A stretch of DNA of 64,000 nt. It comes from Chitinophagaceae bacterium (GTDB taxonomy: Bacteria; Bacteroidota; Bacteroidia; Chitinophagales; Chitinophagaceae). The notes beneath the pieces were generated by a model that was not told the DNA's origin, made no database searches, and saw only the letters and a program-made list of their open reading frames with translations. The translations under genes were made by a program, and so were the position numbers. Numbering within the stretch: position 1 is the stretch's first letter; each line of letters opens with the position of its first letter. Below are positions 55,995-64,000 of this stretch, piece after piece. The stretch spans positions 1 through 64,000 of the forward strand of contig JADJBP010000004.1 in assembly GCA_016703625.1 (NCBI GenBank). Direction: 5' to 3'.

Positions 55995-56516
55995 TCACCT
56001 CCCCAACATCTTCCTTTCATCCCTTTCTTCCCGCAGCATGGCGCCGAAATCCATTTTACGTACCATGGTTTTTATCACCAGGGCAATGCGTTTTGTTTTG
56101 GTGGGTTCTGTTTTGGCCGAGTCGATCCATTTGGTAAAATAATTACGGTGGCCCTGGGAGTGCGTTGAAATATTTTAATGCTTCAGGTTCGTCTTCCAGA
56201 CATTCCAGTAATTCAGGCGGGGCAAGGATGGGTGAATCATCCGGTTCCAGCTGTACTTTTATTTTGTTGCGCCTAAACGCTTGCCGGTGCCTTTTCTCAT
56301 GGCAGCATTGAAGGGCAGGATAAAATCGCCTTTGCCCATGGGGATCAGCGCCGTTTTCTCAATAGCAAGATCATCCAGCTTACCTTTTACCCGGTACGAT
56401 TTTTTTACACCGGGATTTAATTTTTTTGCGATCTTATCCGGTACGATAATGTAGGTCCAGCCGGTTTTTTCGCCCTGTTTGCTGAATTTTAAAATGGTGG
56501 TGCTGAAGGATAACAT
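55995..56516 (-). CDS. DUF1905 / YdeI-OmpD-associated family protein
   Basis: ~175 residues after repairs near 56262 and 56160. N-terminal DUF1905 beta-barrel: STTILKFSKQGEKTGWTYI, YRVKGKLDDLAIEKTALIPM and ILPFNAAMRKGTGK. The C-terminal YdeI/OmpD-associated part reads PPELLECLEDEPEALKYFNA, GHRNYFTKWIDSAKT, then KRIALVIKTMVRKMDFG, ending RKMLGR. The ATG at 56516 is preferred to 56525. The family is small and cytosolic; a bacteriocin- or stress-linked role has been suggested for relatives, but nothing here shows it. Confidence 0.82.
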
Positions 56517-56630
56517 GGGGTACAAGATAAAAAATTTTTCTCTGTTATAGCTTCTGTTTTCACGAACCGGGTTGACGGTTTAAATATTTTAAAATGACTA
56601 TCAGGATAACTTAACCTCTGGTTTTTTTTT

Positions 56631-56712
56631 ACCACATAGGCACATAGAAATATAGATTTTTACATTGGATTCTATGTGTTTATTTCTATTGTGTACTATG
56701 TTTCTATGTGGT
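56631..56712. repeat. CACATAG direct-plus-inverted repeat
   Basis: ACCACATAG (56631-56639) pairs with CTATGTGGT (56704-56712), and CACATAGAAATA (56641-56652) almost fully with TATTTCTATTGTG. The left half repeats CACATAG. Same architecture as 39062, 43137 and 50899. The rest of the gap 56526-56768 holds nothing I can name. Confidence 0.75.
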
Positions 56713-56768
56713 TCCATTTCAAGGTTGACTAATCCCAACAGTCACTTATTTTAATATGGTTTAGGATA

Positions 56769-56978
56769 TTATTCTTCTTTTGAATACTCCAGCAGGTCTC
56801 CGGGCTGGCATTCTAATGCTTTACAAATAGCTTCCAGTGTACTGAACCGGACTGCTTTTGCTTTGCCGGTTTTGAGTATGGAAAGATTGGCCAATGTCAG
56901 GTCCACTTTTTCAGAAAGTTCATTCAACGACATTTTCCGTTTGGCCATCATTACGTCTAAGTTTACAATGATCGGCAT
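56769..56978 (-). CDS. XRE-family transcriptional regulator (YozG-like)
   Basis: A 69-residue stand-alone HTH: MPIIVNLDVMMAKRKMSLNE, then LSEKVDLTLANLSILKTGKA (recognition helix region), FSTLEAICKALECQPGDLLEY. This is the YozG/Cro-like type that commonly pairs with a DUF2975 membrane protein. Its start lies 3 bp after the stop of that partner, so they share a transcript. Confidence 0.9.
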   Translation of the reverse strand: MPIIVNLDVMMAKRKMSLNELSEKVDLTLANLSILKTGKAKAVRFSTLEAICKALECQPGDLLEYSKEE

Positions 56979-56981
56979 ATT

Positions 56982-57530
56982 TTATACGGTTAATTCGTTT
57001 TCAGATTGGATTTCGATTCCTCTTTTAAAGATATGTGCAATTATAAAAAGTATTACGCTCATAAATAGCCACACATCAGCTCCCCCCAGGCGTAAATGTT
57101 GTGTATCCGGCATTTTAACCCCCTGGCTAATTATCCACTCAGTGTAATTTACTCCCCACCCTGTGAACAAGCCTATCCCAAAAGCCAGGCATGATATTTT
57201 AATAATAAAACGCCTTACTTCATTATTGAATGGCTGAGACATATTAAATTTTTTATCGTGCAAAATTTTTACGATGAGGTAAAACATACAAGCCTTCAAT
57301 ACGGCTGGAATACTTATCAGCAATGTTTCTGCAAAAAAATGACCGGGGTCGTAATTATAGAGGCCTGACAGATCATTTCCAACCCAATAGGTTCTTGCGT
57401 TAACTGAGTTTATTGCCAACGTATAAAAAGCACTGAATATAGAGCCGCCAGCGTCAATACATACACCGATAAATATTATCAAGGAAAGGACGTATAATAC
57501 TTTTAGTATCTGATTTGTTGTTATTGTCAT
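56982..57530 (-). CDS. DUF2975 membrane protein
   Basis: A 182-residue protein with four hydrophobic helices (about 10-30, 60-85, 110-135, 150-170). DUF2975-like features: VLYVLSLIIFIGVCIDAG at the start and RFIIKISCLAFGIGLF in the middle; the tail is charged (GIEIQSENELTV). The ATG at 57530 is preferred to one at 57599, whose leader is not like the family. TCTATTTG 40 bp upstream, with TTG at the right distance, is a near match to the -33/-7 promoter. Function unknown; the partner is the XRE gene downstream. Confidence 0.85.
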   Translation of the reverse strand: MTITTNQILKVLYVLSLIIFIGVCIDAGGSIFSAFYTLAINSVNARTYWVGNDLSGLYNYDPGHFFAETLLISIPAVLKACMFYLIVKILHDKKFNMSQPFNNEVRRFIIKISCLAFGIGLFTGWGVNYTEWIISQGVKMPDTQHLRLGGADVWLFMSVILFIIAHIFKRGIEIQSENELTV

Positions 57531-57680
57531 TATAAAGTGATTTTTTTGATTATAATGCAAATAGAGATAAATAATTATTGATAAACAATAAAAATACATC
57601 TTTATTTAATAAAAAATTATCCACACTCAAAAATGCCTTTAAATTCTTGAGTCATTCCGTTTGCTCGGACAAAAAATAAA

Positions 57681-57712
57681 AAAACCATCCCGCATTCAGG
57701 CGAAATGGTTTT
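57681..57712 (-). terminator. terminator after the outer-membrane barrel gene
   Basis: AAAACCAT (57681-57688) pairs with ATGGTTTT (57705-57712), with a partial inner stem (CGC/GCG). On the minus strand it runs into a T-rich tract. It lies 23 bp past the stop of the barrel gene. Confidence 0.75.
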
Positions 57713-57734
57713 TATTATTAATAAAAGTAAATCA

Positions 57735-60233
57735 CTAACCTCCTGCACCAACCCTTTGCTGTTCTTCTTCGGTGGCTGAATTCCGGCGGCGGCTTTGTCC
57801 CTGCTGCTTGCCAAAGCGGTAAGTAAAGTTGATGCCGTATTGCCGGTTATCCCAACGGTTGGAAATATTGATATCTATATTGCCGTATTTGGTGGCGCCA
57901 CGGAAATACTGCCAGCCAAATGGGTCGCGGGCATTGATGCGGAGGCTGGCCTTGCCTTTCAGTAAATTGTTTTTGGCCAGGCCAATATTCATTTGTCCCA
58001 TGGGGAAGGCAAGTGATAATTGCTGCACGGTTTTATACCGGTACCAGCCGCTCAACTCGGCACTCCATCCTTTCCCAATGGTAAAGCTGTTGTTGATGTT
58101 GATGGTAAAGGAAGTAAAGGCCAGGTCAAGGTCAACCAACTGCGGTTGTGCGTTTTCGGTAGAAATATAAGTTCCCATATAATGATTGCGGTACACATGG
58201 GCGTACAGGTTAACATTCCACCATTTTTTAACATTTACCGGTGCACTGATGGCAAGGCCCATGTTGTTGAATTTGGCAATATTGTCGATGGTTAAAAATC
58301 CCACCAGTTCATTATTGGTACCCTTCACCCTTTTGATGATCTGCGAGATCACATCCCTGGTGCTGGTATAATTCAGCGTTGTGGTGATCTTGCTTTTAAA
58401 AGTATGTATCAGTTCAAAATTATACGAGAACTGGGGTGTGAGGTAAGGATTTCCCTGACGGTAACTTAATGAATCCAGGAAGAAGGTGAAGGGGTTCAGG
58501 TCCTGGTAATTGGGCCGCTGCAGCCGCCTGCTGGCAGATACGGTAAGCATGTGTTTGTCGTTAATGGTATAACTCACAAATGCCGACGGGAACAAACTCA
58601 CATAACTGCGTATAACCGTTGAGTTATTGGACGTTTGTACACCCTTTGTATTGGTGTTCTCCATGCGCAGCCCGCCCTGGACATTCCATTTTTTGAACTG
58701 TTTATTCGCATTCAAATATGCTGCATTGATGTTCTCGGTATAGATAAAATGGTTGTTACGGGCATCGGGTACCCAGCCGTTGTTTGTCCGGCGCACGTAA
58801 TCCACCAGGTTATCCGATTGTACATAACTGGATTTGATACCTGCTTCGATCCGTACCCCGCTCTTCAGTGGTTTTACAAAATCTGATTTCAGCGAATAGA
58901 TATCGATAGCCGATGGCAGGCGTCCCTTTAAGAACATGGAGTCGGAGGTCTGGTTGTATTCGGCGTCAAAGAACCCGGTGCTCAGCAACTGGTCCGATAC
59001 ATTCTTGTAATGCGAATAATCCAGGTCAAGTGTGATCTCGGTTCCGGTAGTATCAAAATTATGTTTGTAATTGAGGTTGGTGCTGAAATTGTTCCAGCTT
59101 AGTTTATTCTCTGTAAGTGAATTCAGCCTCGAGAATACATCGCCTTCCAGGGTAGTGAACGTGGTATTGGTTTGCGGGGTGGGCCTGCCGGCAAACAGGA
59201 AACCGGTGGGCACTATTCCAAATGTATTTTTTTTGTTGGGAGTATAATCCATCCCCAGTTTTACCGTGTAATTATTGTTGCGGAAACGGAAGTAGGTATT
59301 CACTTTATTGATACTGTCGAGTTGTTTGCCATCTTCGTAAAAGCGGCTGGTGATATCCAGCAGGCCACGGCCTTCGCGGTAGTTGTATACCATATTGCCA
59401 AACAGGTTCACTTTATTTTTTTTGTAATTGTAGTTAATGGAGAGGGTAGGTTTCCAGGTCAGTTCTTCTTTGCCGTTTCTCCTGAACAGTGATGTGGTAT
59501 TGCCTGCCGTGATGCTTCCGTTCGATCCTTTTGTTTTACTCTTTTTTGTTTTGATATTGATGACACCCGAATTGCCTGCAGCATCATATTTGGCAGAAGG
59601 GTTTGTCATGATCTCGATCTGGTCCAGTGCGGATGCCGGCAGGTTGCGTAAAATATTCGCCAGGTCGGCAGCAGAGAGGTAAGTAGGTTTTCCATCCATC
59701 ATGATGATGACTCCCTGTTTGCCTTTGAGGCTGATGTTTCCGTCATTGTCAACACTCACACCCGGAGATTTTTCCAATACCTCCAGCGCTGTGGCACCTG
59801 CATTGCTGGGAGAAGCTTCCACATTTACAATGGTGCGGTCGAGTTTTTGTTCAATAAAAGGTTTTGAAGCAACTACCGTTACGCCTTCCAGTGACCTGGA
59901 CTGAACTTCCAATGCAGTTGCCGGCATGATTACCGTTGGACTGGTTGTGGTAATGCTGACCGTTTCACTTTGAAGTTTTGAAAACCCGGCCGCGGTAAAA
60001 CTGATGATATAATTGCCTTCTGCGATCTTCTCAAAAAGATAATTTCCGTCTTTGTCTGTAACGGCCGCTTTAACGAGGGCTTTGTCTGTTGCTTTTAATA
60101 ACTGTACTGTAGCAGCCGGTACCGGTTTTTTTTCAGGGTTGAAAACGGTACCTGTAATTTTCCCCGGTTTGTTTTGTGCATGGAGCAGTATGCATAACAG
60201 CATAGCTGCCAGTAACGAAAATGTTTTTTTCAT
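57735..60233 (-). CDS. outer-membrane beta-barrel protein with CarboxypepD-like N-terminus (TonB-receptor type)
   Basis: 832 residues, intact. Signal peptide to LLHA. A carboxypeptidase-regulatory-like domain (~22-105: ITGTVFNPEKKPVPAATVQL, DKDGNYLFEKIAEGNY) is followed by a plug (~125-225: LEVLEKSPGVSVDNDGNISL, YLSAADLANILRNLPASALD, IEIMTNPSAKYDAAGNSG) and a ~600-residue barrel rich in aromatic strands, ending INFTYRFGK plus a Gln/Arg-rich tail. This is the OMP_b-brl_3 type, which is not always a SusC transporter; no SusD partner is adjacent. Flanked by two membrane-protein/XRE pairs. Confidence 0.92.
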   Translation of the reverse strand: MKKTFSLLAAMLLCILLHAQNKPGKITGTVFNPEKKPVPAATVQLLKATDKALVKAAVTDKDGNYLFEKIAEGNYIISFTAAGFSKLQSETVSITTTSPTVIMPATALEVQSRSLEGVTVVASKPFIEQKLDRTIVNVEASPSNAGATALEVLEKSPGVSVDNDGNISLKGKQGVIIMMDGKPTYLSAADLANILRNLPASALDQIEIMTNPSAKYDAAGNSGVINIKTKKSKTKGSNGSITAGNTTSLFRRNGKEELTWKPTLSINYNYKKNKVNLFGNMVYNYREGRGLLDITSRFYEDGKQLDSINKVNTYFRFRNNNYTVKLGMDYTPNKKNTFGIVPTGFLFAGRPTPQTNTTFTTLEGDVFSRLNSLTENKLSWNNFSTNLNYKHNFDTTGTEITLDLDYSHYKNVSDQLLSTGFFDAEYNQTSDSMFLKGRLPSAIDIYSLKSDFVKPLKSGVRIEAGIKSSYVQSDNLVDYVRRTNNGWVPDARNNHFIYTENINAAYLNANKQFKKWNVQGGLRMENTNTKGVQTSNNSTVIRSYVSLFPSAFVSYTINDKHMLTVSASRRLQRPNYQDLNPFTFFLDSLSYRQGNPYLTPQFSYNFELIHTFKSKITTTLNYTSTRDVISQIIKRVKGTNNELVGFLTIDNIAKFNNMGLAISAPVNVKKWWNVNLYAHVYRNHYMGTYISTENAQPQLVDLDLAFTSFTININNSFTIGKGWSAELSGWYRYKTVQQLSLAFPMGQMNIGLAKNNLLKGKASLRINARDPFGWQYFRGATKYGNIDINISNRWDNRQYGINFTYRFGKQQGQSRRRNSATEEEQQRVGAGG

Positions 60234-60438
60234 GGCTGATGATTTGGTATACTTTAATAAATATGGCTGTGTAAATATGTACCAATCATTTCGTACACAA
60301 AATATAAAAGGGATAAAGGGTAAAAATAATGTATGGCAGGAATGATGTAAAATTACGCCAAAAGCCAGGCGGTAACTGGGTTTGACAAGTGGTGAAGATG
60401 TTGTAAACTTTAATACCCGTTCTAAAAGCTGAACTTAT

Positions 60439-60642
60439 TTATCTATCCAGTTCATCAAGCTGAAAAATGATCTCAACCGTTGTTCCAAAAACCTCGGCCA
60501 TCTTTAATGCAAGCACGGTGGAAGGAATGAATTTACCGGTTTCAATGGAATTGACCGATTGCCTGGATACACCGATCTTTTCGGCGAGGGTTTCCTGGGT
60601 CCAGTTCTTCTTTGCCCTTTCTACTTTGATCGTATTTTTCAT
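60439..60642 (-). CDS. XRE-family transcriptional regulator
   Basis: A 67-residue HTH: KVERAKKNWTQETLAEKIGV (first helices), SRQSVNSIETGKFIPSTVLA (turn and recognition helix), then LKMAEVFGTTVEIIF. The type is the small Cro-like YgzD/YvaO group. Its start overlaps the stop of the upstream membrane-protein gene by 4 bp. The 205-bp gap to the barrel gene shows nothing I can name. Confidence 0.92.
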   Translation of the reverse strand: MKNTIKVERAKKNWTQETLAEKIGVSRQSVNSIETGKFIPSTVLALKMAEVFGTTVEIIFQLDELDR

Positions 60643-61037
60643 TGGGCGTTATATTTTCGTTTTGAAATGTAAAGCCCGGTAAAATAAAACATGGTGAACC
60701 AGGTTACCAGGTGCCTGTAACCCCAATCTTCTTTATTAAGGGATACTACAAGGTCAAGTAATCCCAATGTCATCAGCATCAAAAGTCCAAGTGAGAAAGC
60801 AATGACTGTTGCTTCGAGGTGGATCCTGACCTGCACTTCATCCATTGCCGCAGCTTCTTTTATCATGCTGTAAATAAAAACGGCAAATGTAATAACAGGT
60901 AGAAAAGAGATCAGTACACCTGTTGTAGCTCCGGGAGATAATTTTTTAATGGCCAGTAAACTTAGCGTGTACGTGATAACCCATAGAACTCCGGTTACAA
61001 TAACTCTTTTACTGTTTGCTTTTTTAGACTTTTCCAT
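60639..61037 (-). CDS. small membrane protein paired with XRE regulator
   Basis: A 132-residue protein with four hydrophobic helices (about 12-30, 38-57, 70-92, 107-124) and a conserved-looking KEAAAMDEVQVRIHLEATVI between helices 2 and 3. The ATG at 61037 is preferred to 61094 because AAGGAG (61050-61045 on the minus strand) lies 7 bp upstream and a full promoter before it. The arrangement, membrane protein then overlapping XRE, repeats that of 57530-56769. Function unknown. Confidence 0.8.
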   Translation of the reverse strand: MEKSKKANSKRVIVTGVLWVITYTLSLLAIKKLSPGATTGVLISFLPVITFAVFIYSMIKEAAAMDEVQVRIHLEATVIAFSLGLLMLMTLGLLDLVVSLNKEDWGYRHLVTWFTMFYFTGLYISKRKYNAQ

Positions 61038-61044
61038 AAATAAA

Positions 61045-61095
61045 CTCCTTTTAAGATGATGCAGCAAAGATAAGTAAACATTTCTAAAAGTCAAG
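61045..61095 (-). promoter_or_regulatory. promoter and strong ribosome-binding site of the membrane-protein/XRE pair
   Basis: On the minus strand: TTGAC (61094-61090), about 19 bp, TATCTTTG (61072-61065, exact TAnnTTTG), then AAGGAG (61050-61045) 7 bp before the ATG. A Shine-Dalgarno this good is unusual in this window and decides the start. Confidence 0.78.
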
Positions 61096-61223
61096 TAAAA
61101 TTTACATAAAGTCTACAAAAATTGTCTATTTAATTGAAAATCAACTGAAAAATTTTAAAAAAGGCATTTGGAATGAAACCCCAATCTCTATTATTTAAAA
61201 ACCGCAGCAGCTTTAGTGCTGAA

Positions 61224-62234
61224 TTATTTGATCAATTTCTCTTTAGCTTCAAGTACTTCCACGTCAAATACCAACGTACTGTTGGGGGGAATATCTGTTG
61301 CAAATGTGCGAATGCCGTAAGCACTGCCCGAAGGAATATACAATCTTATTTTACCGCCCACCCTGCATTGCGGAACGCCAACCTGCCATCCCCTTATTAA
61401 CCTGTTCAAAGGAAAGGTTGCCGGCTTTTCTTTGGTCTCATCAAATACACTGCCATTGCTGAAGAGCCAGCCTTTGTAATGGATAATAACGGTATCTGTT
61501 ACAAGTACCTGTTTTCCTGTTCCTTCTTTAAGTACCTGGTAAAAAATTCCTTCTTTGAAAGTTATACTGTCTTTAAACCTTGCTGTTAAATTCTTTTCTT
61601 CGATCTGCTGCTGTACTATGCTGTCGATATTGCTGAATGGCCGCAATACCGGTGGTTTGGTTCTTTGTGAATCCAGCGCTTTCCAGGTATTGTTGCTGCG
61701 TAATAACCAGCGGTTACTGTAGTTGATGGCTGGGTCATTACCTGTATTATTATGAAGACTGATGAATCGTAAACGGGCGGTATCTTCATAACTGCAGGTC
61801 GCGATCAATTTCCATTTCTTGTCAGCAGGAAGAAAAATATAACCGCTGAATATAGTTGTATGGGATGCAGAATCGCTTGCCGACATAATGAGCAATGGAT
61901 AGGTCTCTCCCGGTTTCCATTCATATTTCCAGGAAAAGCCTTTACGGTTGACTGTTACATCAGTTCCGGTGCTTACTGCTTTTCTTTTTTTACCGGTAAA
62001 GAAAAATTCAACAGATTTGTTTTTTTTATTATTGCCAAAACCAATCGTTGTCCCGTTTGCACGTATTCCGGGTATCATCCTGTTTATTTTTCCATTGGCG
62101 GCAATGTTAACTTCAGCATAATAGCCGGTTGCTTTGATGGAGTCGGGTATTGTAAAACCTGCTGACCTGTTGTTTTGGCAAAACCCGTCAATACAGATAT
62201 AATGCAGCAACAATAAAATGATACCGTATTTCAT
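61224..62234 (-). CDS. exported FKBP-type peptidyl-prolyl isomerase fused to a DUF3472-like domain
   Basis: A 336-residue protein with a signal peptide (to DGFCQ). The N-terminal ~190 residues match the DUF3472 pattern: YYAEVNIAANGKINRMIPGI, FSWKYEWKPGETYPLLIMS, TTIFSGYIFLP and WKLIATCSYED. The C-terminal ~110 residues are an FKBP: TDTVIIHYKGWLFSNGSVFD, LNRLIRGWQVGVPQCRVGGK, IPSGSAYGIR, IPPNSTLVFDVEVLEAK. A folding catalyst in the envelope, with the DUF3472 part presumably binding a partner or glycan. Frame intact. Alone on its strand after plsX. Confidence 0.85.
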   Translation of the reverse strand: MKYGIILLLLHYICIDGFCQNNRSAGFTIPDSIKATGYYAEVNIAANGKINRMIPGIRANGTTIGFGNNKKNKSVEFFFTGKKRKAVSTGTDVTVNRKGFSWKYEWKPGETYPLLIMSASDSASHTTIFSGYIFLPADKKWKLIATCSYEDTARLRFISLHNNTGNDPAINYSNRWLLRSNNTWKALDSQRTKPPVLRPFSNIDSIVQQQIEEKNLTARFKDSITFKEGIFYQVLKEGTGKQVLVTDTVIIHYKGWLFSNGSVFDETKEKPATFPLNRLIRGWQVGVPQCRVGGKIRLYIPSGSAYGIRTFATDIPPNSTLVFDVEVLEAKEKLIK

Positions 62235-62328
62235 AAAAATTTCTTTGGATAAAAATAGGATTAATAAATATACTGCTGCTGTTATTTATAATGTTCAGGT
62301 ATGGTAAAAATAAAGCAAAGCAGAAATG

Positions 62329-63274
62329 TTATGCCTGCCCGGTAAAACTCTCTTTCATCTTTCCCAGCAGATCCTTTTCCAGCATGCGTTGTGCAATGAG
62401 TATCATATTTTTAAAAGCCATGGCGTGGGAGATGCCGTGGCCGATGATGACGGGTTTGGATACGCCGAGAACAGGAACGCCTCCGTATTGCTCAAAATTA
62501 AAGCGCTTAAAATGTTCATCATCAATATTGCGTCGTTTGGTGAGGTCGTAAATACTTTCGGCCAGTTTTAAAATGATGTTACCGGTAAAACCTTCGCAAA
62601 CAAAAACATCGGCACCCGCCAGTAAAATATCGCGGCCTTCCACATTGCCAATGAAATTTATATGCCTGTTTTCTTTAAAAGAGGGTAGGTGGCCTGTGCC
62701 AGTATATTTCCTTTGCCTTCTTCTTCACCCAGGTTTATCAAAGCCACTTTAGGGTTATCGAAATTTAAAATGTATTTGGCAAACAGCGAACCCAGTGTGG
62801 CAAACTGGTTCAGGTTTTCGGGTTTGCAATCTGCATTCAGTCCCACATCCACCAACAACCCAAGCGAACCGTCTTCCCTGGGCAGGTATGCGCCGATGGT
62901 TGGCCTTAACACCCCTTCTATCGCCTTTATGCTGAACAGGGCGCCTACCATCATGGCGCCGGTATTGCCTGCGCTGATGAAAGCATCGGTCTTTCCCGTT
63001 GCCAGTAATTGAAAACCCATGGCAATGGATGAATCCTTTTTTCCTTTAATGCTTTTGTAGGGTGTTCGTTCATTTCAATAACCTCGGAGGCATGAACGAT
63101 GGTATATTTTTTGGATGGGATGGGATGGCTTATGAGATGTGTTTTGATCTGCGCTTCATCCCCGATCAAAGTAAGTTTAATATCGGCTGTTGCGGTGGTT
63201 AAATATTCAGCGGCTCCCTTCACTGCTTCCAGTGGAGCAAAATCACCTCCCATCATATCCAGACCTATATTCAT
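62329..63274 (-). CDS. plsX: phosphate acyltransferase PlsX
   Basis: Makes acyl-phosphate from acyl-ACP for phospholipid synthesis. ~315 residues. Motifs: MNIGLDMMGGDFAPLEAVKG at the N-terminus, KKYTIVHASEVIEMNEHP, FISAGNTGAMMVGALF, TIGAYLPREDGSLGLLVDVG, ALINLGEEEGKGN, FVCEGFTGNIILKLAES and GHGISHAMAFKNMI. Two indels, near 63035 (before SSIAMGFQLLATG) and near 62660 (KENRHINFIGNVEG), split it into three frames. Usually essential, so probably sequence errors. Downstream of rpmF, as in most bacteria. Confidence 0.94.
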
Positions 63275-63308
63275 TTATTTGCTATTTAGTGCAGGATGGT
63301 TACGTACT

Positions 63309-63331
63309 GTCAGCCTGAGCCTGTCGAAGGC
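63309..63331. repeat. GTCAGCCTGAG..TGTCGAAGGC interspersed repeat
   Basis: GTCAGCCTGAGCC then TGTCGAAGGC: a common bacterial interspersed half-palindrome (recalled). It lies between rpmF and plsX, inside an otherwise unremarkable 171-bp gap. Confidence 0.55.
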
Positions 63332-63445
63332 GGTAATACAACCTTGTAATGGCAAGCTCTGCCTGAAAGTCCTATAAATGCAAAATTCTAAACCAAAAAT
63401 CCGGTTTAACGAATTTCGGGTTTAGAATTGATACTTTGAAAAATA

Positions 63446-63640
63446 TTATGCTTTTAGCGGCGCTTTTTCAGCTACTAATTTTCCTTTGTAGAATAATTTT
63501 CCTTCGCTAACATGTGCACGGTGACGTACATGTGTTTCTCCTGTTGTACCATCTACACTCAGGGTTACTTCTGTTGCTTTATAATGCGTTCTTCTTTTAG
63601 CACTGCGTTGTTGTGAGTGGCGCCTTTTTGGATTTGGCAT
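63446..63640 (-). CDS. rpmF: 50S ribosomal protein L32
   Basis: A 64-residue L32, cysteine-free form: MPNPKRRHSQQRSAKRRTHY, then TTGETHVRHRAHVSEGKLFY. The absence of the CxxC zinc ribbon means it should not depend on zinc. It sits between yceD and plsX, a conserved order that links ribosome and lipid synthesis. Intact. Confidence 0.97.
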   Translation of the reverse strand: MPNPKRRHSQQRSAKRRTHYKATEVTLSVDGTTGETHVRHRAHVSEGKLFYKGKLVAEKAPLKA

Positions 63641-63666
63641 ATCGCTTTGTTTTTAATTTTTAATTA

Positions 63667-64000
63667 TTATTTTTTACTTCTTTCCTTTTTTACTTTTTTA
63701 AACTGCTCCAGGCCTTTCCAAAGCTGGTTGGCATTGGTTTGTTCTTCCTTTACTTCCATGGCTTTCAGTTTCTCCAGCACTTCTTTATTGCATTGCGGTC
63801 CACCCATTTCTTCGGGGCTGCACATTTTTTGTAAAGGAAAACTCAACAGCACAAATTCATAGATCCAGTTGGCAACATCGAGGTGGCTTTCTGTACGGGA
63901 AATATAAAATACATCCGGGTCTTCTTCCTGTGCATTCATCTCATCCGGGTTTTCTACCAGTTTAACCAGCATGTTAAACTCATCCCAGATATCCATGGCC
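63667..64000 (-). CDS. YceD-family (DUF177) protein, partial
   Basis: The C-terminal ~110 residues of a DUF177 protein; the N-terminus lies beyond the right edge (the ATG at 63996 is internal). SHLDVANWIYEFVLLSFPL, then MCSPEEMGGPQCNKE (the family's cysteine pair) and LEKLKAMEVKEE, with a Lys-rich end. YceD proteins are linked to 23S rRNA accumulation in plants and E. coli. Its place directly before rpmF is the usual one. Confidence 0.85.
   Translation of the reverse strand, partial: AMDIWDEFNMLVKLVENPDEMNAQEEDPDVFYISRTESHLDVANWIYEFVLLSFPLQKMCSPEEMGGPQCNKEVLEKLKAMEVKEEQTNANQLWKGLEQFKKVKKERSKK

Overview
The window is a stretch of Bacteroidota chromosome, most likely family Chitinophagaceae. 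The support is type IX secretion sorting domains (type A near 25.5 kb, type B near 55.7 kb), promoters with a TAnnTTTG -7 box, almost no Shine-Dalgarno sites, a type III glutamine synthetase, an outer-membrane beta-barrel of the carboxypeptidase-regulatory-domain kind, and many short palindromic intergenic repeats. I see no rRNA, tRNA, CRISPR array, transposase or prophage.

Layout. 1-2.3 kb: an M28 peptidase and a saccharopine dehydrogenase-like gene, both broken by many indels. 2.4-5.0 kb: gcvP. 5.1-5.6 kb: a cluster of palindromic repeats. 5.6-11.6 kb: YkgJ-like and DUF4242 proteins, a metallo-beta-lactamase-fold hydrolase, an HMA-AraC regulator, an alpha/beta hydrolase, an MFS exporter, a deoxynucleoside kinase and folK. 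11.6-12.5 kb: a RES/Xre toxin-antitoxin pair with a clear operator over its promoter. 12.6-20.1 kb: ABC permease, SRPBCC protein, anmK, queG, a membrane protein, clpB and a DsbA-like protein. 20.2-26.0 kb: secreted and surface proteins, including an 880-residue fibre with a C-terminal C1q-like head. 26.1-35.3 kb: def, ruvX, a UbiA-type prenyltransferase, an SpoU methyltransferase, pyrG, hldD and purL. 35.4-41.8 kb: a polytopic membrane protein, type III glutamine synthetase, a malate/lactate dehydrogenase-family oxidoreductase and aspartate kinase. 41.9-55.9 kb: YciI-like, DUF962, queA, a double-ATPase ABC protein, AMP nucleosidase, an HsdR-N-like nuclease, ubiX, a LolA-like protein, DUF4407, mutS and a gliding-type surface protein. 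56-61 kb: an OmpD/YdeI-like protein, then an outer-membrane barrel flanked by two membrane-protein/XRE pairs. 61.2-64 kb: an FKBP fusion and the yceD-rpmF-plsX operon.

The dominant technical feature is roughly 35 single-base indels, nearly all in homopolymers, that split genes including essential ones (pyrG, purL, plsX, lysC). Long genes such as clpB, mutS and the outer-membrane barrel are intact. I read most of these as sequence errors and give each split gene as one feature with its break positions. The first 2.3 kb is much worse than the rest and may be a poorly covered contig end.

I do not see a complete new defence or metabolic system. The observations most worth following are: a palindromic repeat inserted in frame in hldD; a family of unrelated-sequence intergenic repeats that share one direct-plus-inverted architecture; a multi-hairpin element before the Ldh-family gene; the RES/Xre operator; two parallel membrane-protein/XRE modules around one outer-membrane barrel; and apparent pseudoenzymes (DsbA-like without its first cysteine, transglutaminase-like without its cysteine).
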